A DNA stretch of 64,000 nt from Cornus controversa (GCA_026545225.1 CM048845.1:120283033-120347032), one strand, 5' to 3'; numbered from the stretch's first letter, positions 1-11,519 are shown. Program-made: numbers and translations. The notes: generated by a model from the sequence alone, not told the origin.

Positions 1-670
1 ATCCAAAGAGAAAAACTACTTTCAAATTGAAAAAAACTTTTTCATTAATTGCACACACATGCAACACAACGGATTCTATAGCCCAATTGGGTTGAAATAG
101 TTTAGTCATTTGGGTAATCCGGAAAAAAACAAATAAATAATAACAATTTCAATGAATCGAATGGACCACGCCTCAAAGTTATAAAAGATGGCCGAACTAA
201 ATATGCAACACAATCCCACAAATTAATTCAAATATGATCCGTTTACTAATTGCGTCAGAAACTCTCAACACAAATACAACGAATTTATTAAACGACTAAT
301 ATAATTCGTTTAATAAATATTTTTTGTAATTCGTTTATTAACACAAGTACAAAATGCAAATATAATAATAATAATAATAATAATAAGAAGAAGAAGAAGA
401 AAAAGATAATAAATGATTATATTATTGAAAGTTAGAATAATTGGGACAATACAATTATAAAAAAAAGGCTTGATTGTCATGCAGACGTAAGTAAGCGTGC
501 TCTAACTTTTCTTTCCTTGAATTCTTTGGCTTCTACTTTGAAATGAAAGGAGATGCCACCAAGCCACAGATTTTGTTGGTGCAATTAAATCTATTTTTTA
601 ACACATTAAATATGGTGTTTAAATATACTTGATTGTCCTGCATCACAGAACTCATTGAAAAAAATAATTA
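1..670 (+). repeat. Partial third copy of the PDLP upstream region
   Basis: This stretch matches 22541-23171 and about 28913-29568, the regions just downstream of the (TA)n(GA)n tract and upstream of the two PDLP first exons. It includes the shared block with the ATAATAATA run and the 'cctgcatcacagaactcattg' area. Similarity stops at about 668-671, before the PDLP promoter, so no gene follows here. The window edge truncates it on the left. Confidence 0.85.
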
Positions 671-679
671 GCAGGTCCT

Positions 680-1414
680 TCTAATTTAGGCCAAATTGCA
701 ACACCCTCCTATACTTTCAAAAATACTAAACTACCTCTTTGTGTTATTTTTGTCACCAAACAACCCCCTCATACTTTCAAAAGTTGCAAAAAACTCCCCT
801 TTTGCAAAAAAAATCTCTTTTTGTATGATCATTTTATCCTTTTCATGATTATAAAAAATAAAAAGAAAATAAAGAGAAGAGGGTCTTTTTTATTAAATTT
901 TTTTTACTTTAATTAAAAAAAGGAGCTTTTTCTAGAAAATAAAAAATTTCTGGGAAAAAAAATACTAGATAAGCACAATTATATAATAAAAAATTTCAGA
1001 AAATTTTTTTTTCCATAAATTATTTCCAAAAAAAATTCCATTACAAAGAGAGGGAATTTTCAGAAAATAAAAAAAAAATCTGGCAATTTTTATTAAGTAA
1101 TTGTTCTTATATATATATATTTTTTTTTGAAAATTGTTTCCGAAATTTTTTTGTTTTCCGGAAAAACTCCTTTTTTTTTATTTAGGTAAAAAAAAAAACT
1201 TAATATAAAACACCATCTTCTCTCTATTTTCCTTTTAATTTAATAATCATGGAAAGGGTAATATGGTCATACAAAAAGAGATATTTTGCAAAATGGGGGT
1301 TTTTGCAATTTTTGAAAGCACAAGGGGGTTATTTAGTGACAAAAATCGCACAAAGAGATATTTTGCCATTTTTTGAAAGCATAGGAGGTTTAGTGCAATT
1401 TGACCTATAATTTA
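680..1414. mobile_element. Foldback DNA transposon (MULE-like MITE), 717 bp
   Basis: The element body is 689-1405. The left end GGCCAAATTGCAACACCCTC is mirrored at the right end, whose reverse complement begins GGTCAAATTGCACTAAACCT. The inverted similarity continues for roughly 300 bp per arm, so nearly the whole element is one long imperfect hairpin. The flanking 9-bp sequences are TCTAATTTA (680-688) and TATAATTTA (1406-1414), a likely target-site duplication with one mismatch. A 9-bp duplication with long inverted repeats is typical of Mutator-related non-autonomous elements. No coding capacity is seen. Confidence 0.8.
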
Positions 1415-1615
1415 TTGGTGCTCAAATAAATCACCTTTAAAAATTAAAAGGTCAATGTATTGTTAATTTTTTAATCAAATTTTACTTTTTTACATTAATT
1501 GCAAAAAAAATTTGCACTAACAAAAAAAAATGCATATTACCTCTTCTTCAAGGAGATAACATGTTAATTTTTTATAGTTTAAGGGGATTTGCAAAGTTAA
1601 CGAATATGATATTAT
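1406..1615 (+). repeat. Segment matching unit 1 at 21791-22000
   Basis: The block TATAATTTATTGG... then 'attgcaaaaaaaatttgcac' and 'ggagataacatgttaatttt' aligns with 21791-22000 and 28161-28360. In the complete units this block lies upstream of the sequence matched by 1-670. Here it lies downstream, so the order is permuted. Confidence 0.75.
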
Positions 1616-2813
1616 TTTGTAGAAACCATGTAATTGTGGCCATAAGGCCTTGAACTAATGTATGTTAAGATTACGAATACACTTTTGAGGAATCTACCTT
1701 AGTATATGAATAGTTGATGAATTTATGTATGAATGACCAATGAGATGGTTTAATTGACAAGTTCAAGTTCCGTTCATTTTAATACATCTTTCCTCAAGTG
1801 TTGGTATTGATATATGTTGATTGGGATAGAGAAGTGGTCATGCATGGACTTGGAGTGAAAATGCAAGTTCAGTCGAGGAGCATTATAATGAATCATAATA
1901 TGGGTTACGTGAAATCATAATACTAAGATGAATCGTAACATGGATTGTACGGAATCATAAAATTGAAAAAAATTGACATAAAAAACTAGTGTGATTATGC
2001 AGATTGTGCGTGGACTTGTAATTACACAGAATCGTAACTGAGATTGCGTCGAATCATAATCCCCATAACGATTTAGCGCAATATGTGAGGGCAAGTACCT
2101 TTTTAGTTGAGATTACATTAGGGAGTCACTTGTAGGACCCATCCATAGGGATTGTTTGAGACATGTTCACTTGTTAATATATGTGTAGACACTTCCGCGA
2201 GGTTGTGAAACCAATGCCTTAGGTTAATGATTGAGATTTGAGGTTAGAATCCAAGTGTTCCACATAGGAACGTAAGGTGGGCTAGTAAGGCTTTCGCAAG
2301 AGTTATCTCGGTGTTCTAGATCAGAATTGAGGGTGAAAGGATAGTGATTATCACGGTTGTTCGGGGGCACGGGATAATGATCGGGTAAGTGTAACACCCC
2401 ATGACGCGGAGTTTAGGCTCAGACCGGGGGGGGCGGGGTTCCGGTGTCTCAGATTTTGGAGTGTGCATAACTAGGTTTGAATATCTAGGGACGAAAGGTA
2501 AGGATCAGATCATGTGTGGATTCAGAATGGTTAGAGTCTCTAGGTTTGAAAACCTAAAGACGTGGTTAGACTTAACATAGTTGAGTTAGGATCTAAAATG
2601 TGCATGTTATATGTTTGTTTGATAACACGTTTATTTGATATGTGTTTATATGATGATAACACGTTTATGTGATATGTGTTTATATGATAACATAATTGTA
2701 TGGTAATACATCTATGTGATAACATGTTTCTATGTTTTGTAGTATGTTGGTTATGTTGAGTGCGTAACATGAGTATTCGATTGTTATTAACCTATCTCTT
2801 TGTTATATAGCAC
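1616..2813. other. No gene seen; possible LTR/leader of the adjoining Gypsy remnant
   Basis: This region has repeated short blocks around 'gaatcataat' (1880-2060). At 2393-2440 a GC-rich stretch begins 'gtaacaccccatgacgcgg', a composition often seen at the end of plant Gypsy LTRs. I cannot find a second LTR or a primer-binding site, so its assignment to the gag remnant at 2814 is inferred from position only. Confidence 0.35.
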
Positions 2814-3861
2814 TATGCCTCTTAGGCGAGCTATAGTAGTGGTTGAGGATGAGAATCCTGAAGGAAACCCTTTGGTCTCGGATATGACCACGACTCTTAA
2901 GGACTTTCTAAGGACGATTGTTGTCGAGATATAATAACCGGTGGTACAATTGGAGGAAACTAAATCGGAGAGGCGATTCAAGTACATTACGAGGTTCAAG
3001 AAGTTGTTGCCTTCTACTTTTGAGAGTAGTTCAGATCCATTGGTGGCGGATAATTGGATCGAATAAATTAAGAAACATCTGAGGGTGATGTCTATGCCTG
3101 ACGATGGAATGGAGGTGATACTAGCTACTTATCTATTCTCAGGGGGTGCCGAGATATAGTGGAAAATAGTTGGTGACCAACACGACGTGTAAGTTATAGG
3201 TTGAGAGAAGTTCAAAGCTTTTTTTCTTGAACAATACTTTCCAAGGCCTAAGAGGAGGGTATTGCGAAAAGGGTTCGATGAGATGAAACATTACAATATG
3301 ACCGTCACTGAGTATGAGAACAAGTTAACTTCTCTCTAAAACTTTGCTCCTAAAGTGGTGAGAGAGGAAGAGGAGAAAACATGGAGGTTTGTTGATGGCC
3401 TTCACCATTCCATTAGGCCTGTTATGACAATTTTGGAATTGAAAGTATATGCTGAGGTGGTGAGGAAGGCTTTGATGGAGGAGGCCAAAGCAAAAGATAG
3501 ACAGGGAAAACGGGAGGCATGGAGATAGAACAAGAGTTTGACTATTGCCTCGGAGGGTCAAGCAAAGAAGAAGTTCAATAGTGGACCTTCACAGTCAATA
3601 AGATTAGTGGGGCAGTCTATGACTCATTCTGCACCTACGAATTTTATGCCTTTGGGATCTGCTAGGGCAAAAGAGATATGCTACAAGTGTAAGCAACGAG
3701 GGCACTATAAGACAAACTGTCCTATGAGGCAACTTACGACTCAACCAAACACTGGAGCTTGTTTTAGGTATGATCAGACCGGACACATGGTGAGGCATTG
3801 TCCACAGCAAGGTGGAGGTGCCAAGGGTGGTCAGGGTTCCCAACAAATAAACATCGATTAA
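2814..3861 (+). pseudogene. Ty3/Gypsy retrotransposon gag remnant
   Basis: Translation from the ATG at 2814 reads MPLRRAIVVVEDENPEG and shifts frame near 2930. After that a Retrotrans_gag-type region follows, with VADNWIE, LATYLFSGGAE, FLEQYFPRPKR and MTVTEYENKLTSL, interrupted by several stop codons. The last 107 codons (3538-3861) are open and hold two zinc knuckles. The first is intact (CYKCKQRGHYKTNC, CX2CX4HX4C). The second reads CFRYDQTGHMVRHC, with Tyr in place of the second Cys. Gag normally packages element RNA; this copy cannot. No protease, reverse transcriptase or integrase follows. Confidence 0.85.
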
Positions 3862-3908
3862 AATTAAAATGAGTTGCCATAACTTCAAACGTGATTAGTA
3901 TCTATGAC

Positions 3909-5314
3909 AGTCCTGTGATATATATATTTGTAATTGGCAATATTCGGTGTCAAAACTAAGTAATTGATTGAGTTGTAATCTTTCATTCATATTCTTGTAA
4001 TCGATCATGGAGTTGAAAACTGAGATCTTGGAGTGTGTTATTCATCAAGGAATCATCTAAAGAGTGCCTCAATACAGACTTTGGTTGATTGAAGCATTCA
4101 AGTGACTACAAGTGAGTATGGACGTCGTTGATCATGATTTGAGCATCATTTAGTCCAAGTAAGTTGGTGAGGACACATAGGTTTTTAAAATGTTTTTTCC
4201 GATCTTGAAAAATTAAAGTTTCAAAGTTAAAATTTCATATTTTCCAAAGTTGGACCGGTTCACCACTCCAATAGCTCTCAGGACCTCAGACTTAGTCATC
4301 CACACAACTGGACCAATCTAAGTAAAGGCTGGACAGGCCCAAGGGGTCTCAGTATTTCGTATAGAGACTTCAACAAGGCTGGACCGGTCCAAGGTATCTA
4401 GTCTGCGGGATTTTGCCTACTTTGTCCAGTTTTGACCTAAATTTGACCCTGAACTTTTCTAAAACATCAGTATTCATTTCCTATTATTTTTAACTTATTT
4501 TTTAAAGAAAATTAGGGATTTATCATCTATATAACCCGTCATATGTTTTCTCTCTAAATGTGAAAAAAGTGAGAAAAATTAATGCATTCAAGGAGCTTTT
4601 AATTACATATATGAAAATCTTTTTAGAGAGAGAAAACAGGGGAGATATTTTTCGACGGAGAATTTTTATTCCTCTTTTATATTTTTGAGAGCACACACAC
4701 ATGGAGTGTTTAAGTTGCGATGCTCTTCATAGTCTAATCAATTGGATTCTCAAATACATCATCAATCTATACAGTTTGATCAGAACAACAAAGATAGTTC
4801 CTTGATACTATTTGTTTTTATCTGAAGAGGAGGATAAACGATCATTACAAAGGGAAAAAAATACTTGAGGAGTATTTTTGTTCTTTTAACTAACTTTTTG
4901 GAAGAATTGTGACTAGCCAGGAGTATGCAGCAATTGCACAACCAGTCGCAATAGTAAGCCTGAGATGTTCTGCATCAAATTCTTATCAGAAGTGAAGTGG
5001 GTGTGAGTTTGGGACAGAGTCCGTTGTATTTTGCTTTGAGATAGTAGATTGGTTTCTTTGGAGGCTTCTACCTCACCCCGTGGTTTTTCCTTTCCTATGG
5101 TTTTTACGCAAAATTTCTGGTGTCATCTCTAACTTTCCTTACTTGCTTTATTTATTTTGTAATTGGTTTGGATGCTTAATTGATAATCATTGTGGGTAAT
5201 TAGTCAATCATAAAAATTGGGTAAGAAGACCTATTCACCCCCCTCTAGGTCTAAGAATTAGCATCTCACTCTAAATTAACTGAACCGTTTCTACACCGTG
5301 TAACTCACAAGTTC
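3909..5314 (+). mobile_element. Solo LTR, Copia SIRE/Maximus-like (copy A)
   Basis: The LTR runs from TGTGATAT (3914) to AACTCACA (5309), 1,396 bp. It is similar along its length to copy B at 35595-36772 plus 62964-62971: both have GGACCGGTCC-type blocks, 'gagagcacacacacatgg', 'acagagtccgttgtattttg', 'ctggtgtca' and a CCTATTCACCCCCCTCTAGG-like end. The end-tract resembles SIRE-type Copia LTRs; that lineage call is from memory. Flanks are AGTCC (3909-3913) and AGTTC (5310-5314), a 5-bp duplication with one transition. No internal region is present. Confidence 0.8.
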
Positions 5315-6171
5315 ATGAATACTTTTTAACTAAATGAAACAATGATTTCTAAATATGTAGAGATATACGCGTAAAACAATATATTATCAAAATAAATCAT
5401 CTGCCAAATACCCCAAATCCAAAATTTCACATGAGAGTAGAAAGAATATAGTTCATAAAGCGCCATAGATATTTTTCATGAATACTTGTAGTTGAACCTG
5501 TCATTATGAAGGGTAATCCACCCTTTTAGAGTCATTATCACTTCCAAAGCCATAACAATGTAATCCACCCCTTGATTTTCAAAATCATGACTAAAAGGAA
5601 TATAAAAATACAATATACCTGCAGATGATCAACTCTTTTATTAAACATTTAATTTTTTTACGTGTGCTCGTTGCTTCTCTCTGATTATTAAGTATTTTAT
5701 TTCTTTGAGAGAGAATGACATAACAATTCTATTTAGTGGGTAAGTTGAGTGTTGTGACTCTTGAAATGAATAAAACGTGTATATTAAAAAACACTTTTAT
5801 TTGAGTTTTAATTTCATTTAATAAAAGGAAAATTTTTAATTTAATTTAATGAAATGGAAAACTATTTATTTTTAAAAGAAAAATGCAATTACAGTGTTAT
5901 TAAAGAGAGAATGAAAATGAGAAAGAGAAAGAGAAACATCATTATTTAAAATTGGAGCGTTTGTGAGATTTCGTACGATGTTTCGATTAGAAAAAGAAAA
6001 TGGTAGGTCTTCTAAGAAAAAATAAATAAAGGTAATTTAGTTTTAACTTTTAAAAATTATTAACTCTATTTTAATTGATAGTATTAACTCTATAAAAAAT
6101 ATGAAAAATGAATAGAAAAATAAAAAAGCCTCACACTTTTATAAGTAGTATAGATAGATAGAAAAAGGGCA
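5315..6171. other. Non-coding, no feature recognised
   Basis: AT-rich sequence without a credible reading frame. GTAATCCACCC occurs twice (5513-5523 and 5561-5571) and TTTTAG-TCAT blocks flank them, but I could not define an element. Confidence 0.5.
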
Positions 6172-6706
6172 TTTATGAGTAGGCCTGTAAGCGGATCAGA
6201 TTTGGACCGGAACATGTCTGGTCTAATCCGAATTCGATAAGTGTTAGGTTCGATCTGACCCAATTTAATAACCCAGTGGATTATTTATGATTGAATCCAA
6301 ATTCGATTTGTTATTAATTGGATGCTTGATTCGATAACTCGATTTGTAAAGTATACAATTTTTTTTTAAAAAAAAAATTATGCCAGAAGACATTAGCAAA
6401 CAATGATTAGGAAAAAAATAGAGAAATCAGGGAAGAAAAATACAATTTAAACAAAAAATGGTAAAAAAGTAGGTATTTTAATTTTTATTAGAGGAAAAAT
6501 AATAAAGAGAGGCAAAATATAGATAAGGAAGAAGAAAAGGAAATAATGATAAAAATATTTTAATAATATGTAAATATTATATATTACAGATTAAATTATA
6601 TTTGTAGTAAGGCTGCAAATGAACCGAGATGTTCAAGAATAGCTCAGGCTTGGCTCATTTAAGGCTCGACTCGTTAAGCAAACAAACTGAGCTTGGTCTC
6701 TATGGT

Positions 6707-7249
6707 TGTTTTGTAGTGACTTTTGTGGGCGGGTGCAAGAAAAGACATTGGGTTGAGCTACCACACTGGCAGGCTACAGGATGCTCAATCCCATATCGCC
6801 TGGGTGTGAAGAAGGGGATGTGCTTATATGTAGTGTGTTATCTCCAAATGGTATGAGGCATTTTAAGGTAAAACCCAAGAGCAAAACCATGCGAACTTAG
6901 ATCCAAAGTAGACAATATCATACCATCAGGTAAGCGGGGGTATTACAGTTGGTATCAAAGCTTGACCCAGTCAGAAGTGTGCCGACGAGGACGTCGGGCC
7001 TCGTGGGGGGGTGGATTGTAGTGACCTTTGTGGGCGGGTGCAAGAAAAGACACTGGACTGAGCTACCACGCTACATGGTGCTCAATCACACATCGCCTGG
7101 GTGTGGAGAAGGGGATGTGCTTATATGTAGTGTGTTCTCTCCAAATGGTATGAGGCATTTTGGGATAAAACCTAAGAGCAAAACTGTGCAGGCTTAGGTC
7201 CAAAGCGAACAATATCATACAATCAGTTGGAGTGGAGTACTACTTGTTT
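6707..7249 (+). mobile_element. TRIM retrotransposon, 533 bp
   Basis: Two direct terminal repeats, 6712-6947 (236 bp) and 7017-7244 (228 bp), both begin TGTAGTGAC and share 'gtgggcgggtgcaagaaaag', 'catcgcctgggtgtg' and 'tgcttatatgtagtgtgtt'. The 69-bp interior holds a primer-binding site TGGTATCAAAGC (6950-6961; the tRNA-iMet type is TGGTATCAGAGC) and a purine tract GTGGGGGGGTGGA just before the 3' repeat. Perfect 5-bp duplications TGTTT occur at 6707-6711 and 7245-7249. These are the defining parts of a Terminal-repeat Retrotransposon In Miniature. Short open frames inside are not genes. Confidence 0.93.
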
Positions 7250-7417
7250 AGTAAATAAGACAATATTGAATAATATTGATCTCGGCTCGTGTAGGTTTGT
7301 ATATGTTCATGAACATAGCCTCATATAAGGCTCATGAACAAGTTCATAAACATAGCCTTGTATAAGTTCATGAATGTAAAGCTCATGAACATGTTCAAAA
7401 ACATAGGCTTATGCAGG

Positions 7418-8362
7418 CTCATTGATAAGTAAACAAACTTTGAGCAGTCCAGAATTCAAATTGAAGACTGCTGATCAAATATTAGAGATTCAAATTAAAA
7501 ATTTGTATTTTGAATTTTCTTTTCAAATTTTTGTATTTTAAATTATTTTTTTCACTTAAATCATTCCATTTTAACTTTATAAACAGGGCGTCTTAAGGGA
7601 TGGTGAGGGATTTAGAAAATTATAGAACAAAATTGCAGAAAAATTAGTGTATTCATTTTATTTATTCAATGAAGAATAGTAGTTTTATTTTATATGTTTC
7701 TTTTCTGTTAATATACAAGCTTAAGCATCATTCTTAAGGGAGTGATGAAGCCACCATGACCGAAATATAAGTAAATTCTTTTATTTTCTTGTATAATTTT
7801 TCCTCCAAAGAAAATTATTTTATTCTGAGTTTTTATTTTCAAAAATTAGAGAGAGGATTTTTCGTGTTTGCCAAATAATGGTAATTCAAAGAATGCCTAC
7901 TTCTATTTACTAAACAAAAATACATCAGGTTAAATAAAAAAATGCTCTCATATATAATCAAGTGTTTTTTTATACCATATTTTTCTTAATCTTTCCAAGT
8001 TCTAATTAGATTGGTGAAGTGTATTGGTTATTGCAAGAAAAATTAGCTAAGAATACTACAAACATTCGTTACATGGATCCGTGGTGGTGGATTATCTTTC
8101 CTTGATATTTTTTTTTTCATAATTTGATCAAAGTTATTTAGTATAATTTTATTATTCAAAATTCAAAAATTTATTTTCAAATATTTACTTTTTTCCAAAA
8201 ATTAAGATTTTGAATTTGAGGCTCATTACTGATTCTCACTTGAGAGTGGTTTGACCTTACTTATTACTATACAATTTTTAGTAAAGTTTTTGCAAATTTT
8301 ATTTTTGTACGAAATGTAGAGAAGTAATGACATCCATCCACTATTCTACACCTGTCACTCAT
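7418..8362 (+). mobile_element. Solo LTR, Tat/Athila-like family, 935 bp
   Basis: The LTR begins TGATAAGTAAACAAAC (7423) and ends CTACACCTGTCA (8357). It is related to the LTR at 17263-17988, sharing 'ttgcagaaaaa..tagtgtatt', 'cttgag..tgg' and 'tttttgtac..aa.tgtagagaa..gacatcca..tattcta'. The 5-bp duplication CTCAT is perfect (7418-7422 and 8358-8362). It is inserted in the element 6611-8584. Confidence 0.85.
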
Positions 8363-8802
8363 ATAAGTTCATGAACAAGCCAAAACGATCTAGAACACTG
8401 AGCTCTAATCGAGCTCGAACAAATTTTCTTATTAAATGAGCCAAGCCCAAGCTTTTTGAAATATTGATGAGCCGAGCCCAAACTCAGCTTCTTGAGCTCG
8501 TCAAAATTCCAAGTTGAGCCAACAAACGAGCATGCTGAGCCCGAATAGACTCAAGCTCGGCTTGACTCAGTTCATTTTGCAGCTTAATTTATAATATATC
8601 ATATATTTTATTATATTGGGTCCAATTATTATCGGACCGGATTGACTATAATCCATATCCGATTTATTTAGCTAACGGATTATTGGATTTAGATCGTTAA
8701 CGGATTATCGGATTAAATGTTCCAATTCATATCATAACTATTAACTTGCATTTGGATCGGATTTGGATCAAAATTTGATCCATTAACAAATTTACTTGTG
8801 AG

Positions 8803-9336
8803 ATTGAAAAATGTAAAAACCAAATATTGTGTTGTTTAAGGATTTTTTTGTCGTAATTTTATTCTACAAAAATAATAGAGTGGAGCGTTGCGGCATGGGA
8901 GTTGAAATGGGGAGGGTATAGGACAGGTTTGCCTAAACCTTACCCCACCCGATAAGAAAATACTCCTACCATTACCATTAAGAACTCAAGATGGGTTGTT
9001 GGTAGGGATACCATCCTGCCCTGTTAGGATAATCGGTTCCTAGTCCTGCCCCAGTAGGATAATCGGTACACAATCTTGTCCCATTGTTTACCACGTATGG
9101 AAGGAAAAGAATGATCTAATTTTCCAAGACAAATCTCACTTTCCTTTGATAATTCTAAACACAATAATTGATTCCGTTTGACTGCGATTGTTTTCGGTAA
9201 AAAAAATTTCATGCCTCTTCGCTGTGACTATTGCCACGGAATGGAACTTTCCATCATCCTTCTGTAAACCAGCCGATACGAACCATTTTTTCTCTTTCTT
9301 TTGAATTGCTTCTTCAAATACTTGTTAATGTTCATT
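8803..9336. other. Non-coding, no feature recognised
   Basis: It contains a short repeated block, 'taggataatcggt' at 9026 and 9056, within GC-richer sequence (8880-9080) that may be a decayed DNA transposon end. No gene is supported. Confidence 0.4.
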
Positions 9337-11072
9337 CCACGTGTAGACATGAAAAAATTATACGATAGACCCAAAATATAATTTGGGCTTATCTTCAGTT
9401 TAGCCTACTTTGGAATGTGACCCAATGAGTCAGATAATTTGAAACTCAGACCCACCACAAATAAATGAGTCATGAGCTCATCCAAATTATTTGAAAACGT
9501 CTAAGCCCACTTGAAAATGGGTTAATTGGATAATTTCTATATATATATATATATACATATATATGTAATTATCAACAAAGATAATTATTATATATATATT
9601 GGATAATTATCACAAAAGATAATTATAGGATAATTATCAGAAGAAAATAAAGTTACAAATCTACCCCTCCGGTGAGCCTATAAATAAAGGTTCATGTATG
9701 TAAATAGCAAGTGGCGAGCAAAAGAAGACAAGCAAGAAGAAAGAGGAAACAATCGAGTAAGAAGACGGGAAAAAAAAAAGGCAGTGAAAAAAAAAGGGGA
9801 AACTAAGCAATCAATCGCGTGAAAAATAAAGCTTACTGTTGCTGGAGTTGGGTGAATTTCTCTCAATTATCTCTGATGTGAAAAGTCTCAAGCATATGTT
9901 ACATATATATAGATGTGGATTAATCCTATTTGTCATTGGATTTTCAAGAGTTCAATTCCAGTTGGACAGAAAAAAAATCATATTTGTAATAGGATCCTCA
10001 AGTCTTCAATTCTATTTGGACAAGGAAAAAAAAATCCTATTTGCAATTGGATCCTCAACTCTACAATTCCATTTGGATAAAGAAAAAAAATCCTATTTGC
10101 AATAGGATCCTCAAGTCTTTGATTCAACTTGACAAAGAAGACATCATGTTTGCAGTTGAATTTTCACAAAAAAAAAGTCCTGCGAAAATTAAATACTTCA
10201 AGTCTCGCTTTAGACACGTGACAAGCTCGATATAGCGCGAGACTTAAAGTGGGGGCAATTTGTAGACATGAAATAATTACACGATAGACCCAAAATATAA
10301 TTTGGGCTCATCTTCAATTTAGCCCACTTTGGAATGTGGCCCAATGAGTCAGATAATTTGAAACCTAGACCCACTACAAATAAATGAGTCATGGACTCAT
10401 CTAAATTATCTGAAAACGTCTAAGCCCACTTGAAAATGGGTTAAATAGATAATTTATATATATATATATATAATTATCAACAAAGATAATTATTATATAT
10501 ATATTGGATAATTATCACAAAAGATAATTATAGGATAATTATCAGAAGAAAAGAAAGTTACAAATCTACCCCTCCGGTGAGCCTATAAATAAAGGTTCAT
10601 GGGTGAGGGAAAAGGGGAGACTCTAGCAGAATACTGAAACTCTGCCAAACTTTGCCTTCAATTAACACTTGAAGCTCTGAAGACATAAGTTCATCCAATC
10701 TTCAAAACTTTGAAGAAGAAAAACAACAAGCACATTCAAAGTCGTGTCGTTCTTCTGTAACGATTCAACAAATTCAAAGAATCATTAACAAAGACTGTTC
10801 GAGATCAAGCTTCTTCAGCCTTGATCAGAAATTCTCACCGATTTTCTTCAACAACAAACACTTGAAGAAAGCCCTCAACAATCCAATTCAAGATCAAGCT
10901 CTAGCAGCCCTTGAAGCCAAATCATCAAAGAGATTGAATCAGAGGAATTTATATTTCTTTTGTAAAGATTCACAGAGAATTTTACCATATTTCTAAAAAT
11001 TAATAAAATTGTTTATTTGTCACTGATTTTCGTTCCTAGAATTTCGAACACGAAATTTGTGTGTACACCAGG
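9337..11072 (+). mobile_element. Internally deleted LTR retrotransposon, 1.73 kb
   Basis: Two direct repeats start TGTAGACATGAAA at 9342 and 10261 and match closely to about 9696 and 10601. The right copy continues to TTTGTGTGTACA at 11067, giving an 807-bp 3' LTR. The left copy is cut at about 9697, so its U5 and the primer-binding site are missing. A polypurine tract AAAGTGGGGGCAATT directly precedes the 3' LTR. Flanks CCACG (9337-9341) and CCAGG (11068-11072) are a 5-bp duplication with one mismatch. Both LTRs hold a TATA-type promoter word, CCTATAAATAAAGG. No gag or pol is seen. Confidence 0.82.
9925..10150 (+). repeat. 57-bp tandem repeats in the LTR-element interior
   Basis: About four imperfect units contain 'aggatcctcaa.tct.caatt..atttgga.aa.gaaaaaaaatcctatttgcaat'. 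Because the unit is 57 bp it translates as a 19-residue repeat of the type ILFAIGSSTLQFHLDKEKK in one frame (9839-10105). I regard that open frame as a by-product of the period, not a gene, because the surrounding element has no coding region. Confidence 0.75.
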
Positions 11073-11478
11073 TCAATTGGTTTAGTAGAATCTTGGGCCC
11101 AAACACCCCTTGTTTTGGGTTTTGTTTTCTCCTTCCAATTATATTTAGCATCATTATGATCCCTTTTGTGCCCATTCACCTGTTTGAGCTTGTTATACTT
11201 TGTTATAGGTCGTGGGGTATGCCCTAAGCTTTTTGTAATTACCTCTTTTATACTTATATAATATATACATGCTTACTTACTGAAGAAAAAACAAAAAAAA
11301 AACAATGTCAAATATGAAATTAAAATTCAATGTACAACATCTACTTGTTCGCGAATCTACCATGACTCTTCATTGTCAATTCGCTATGGCTAGAGAGACA
11401 GATAGATAGAGAGCTTCACGATACTCACACTTCCAAATGATTTTAGAGTAACCCTAGTCATTTATGTATATACACATA
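11073..11478. other. Non-coding, no feature recognised
   Basis: Sequence between the deleted LTR element and the Helitron-like element; no reading frame or repeat termini were found. Confidence 0.5.
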
Positions 11479-11519
11479 TCTATACTATTATTAAAAGTAC
11501 AAGTTGTTTCAAATCATTC

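Larger units (their letters stand above)
6611..8584. mobile_element. Small inverted-repeat element, host of a TRIM and a solo LTR
   Basis: The left end GGCTGCAAATGAACCGAG and the reverse complement of the right end, GCTGCAAAATGAACTGAG, form inverted termini. Both arms carry 'ggcttggctcattta' and gctcgagctc-type words common in plant hAT-like MITEs. Removing the TRIM (6712-7244) and the solo LTR (7423-8357) leaves about 0.5 kb. The exact ends and the target duplication could not be fixed. Confidence 0.55.
6172..8802. mobile_element. hAT-like non-autonomous element (outer shell of a nest)
   Basis: The left end TAGGCCTGTAAGCGGATC (6180) is mirrored at the right, where the reverse complement of the end (8794) reads TAAATTTGTTAATGGATC. 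Both sides continue with 'ggatttggatc' and 'aatccgatt' words in inverted orientation. The flanking 8-mers TTTATGAG (6172-6179) and CTTGTGAG (8795-8802) agree at 6 of 8 positions, an old hAT-type duplication. The interior holds another element, 6611-8584, which itself contains two retroelements. No transposase is seen. Confidence 0.6.

Noticed and set aside
6950..6961. tRNA-Met-like sequence
   Set aside because: It is a 12-base primer-binding site, not a tRNA gene; the same applies to 62697-62708.
6629..7197. Two plus-strand open frames of 75 and 82 codons
   Set aside because: They lie in the two terminal repeats of the TRIM and are similar to each other only because the repeats are.
9839..10235. 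Open frames reading a periodic peptide (IGSSxLQF.LDKEKK)
   Set aside because: They are produced by a 57-bp tandem repeat inside a non-coding LTR element; no start context or homologue is apparent.
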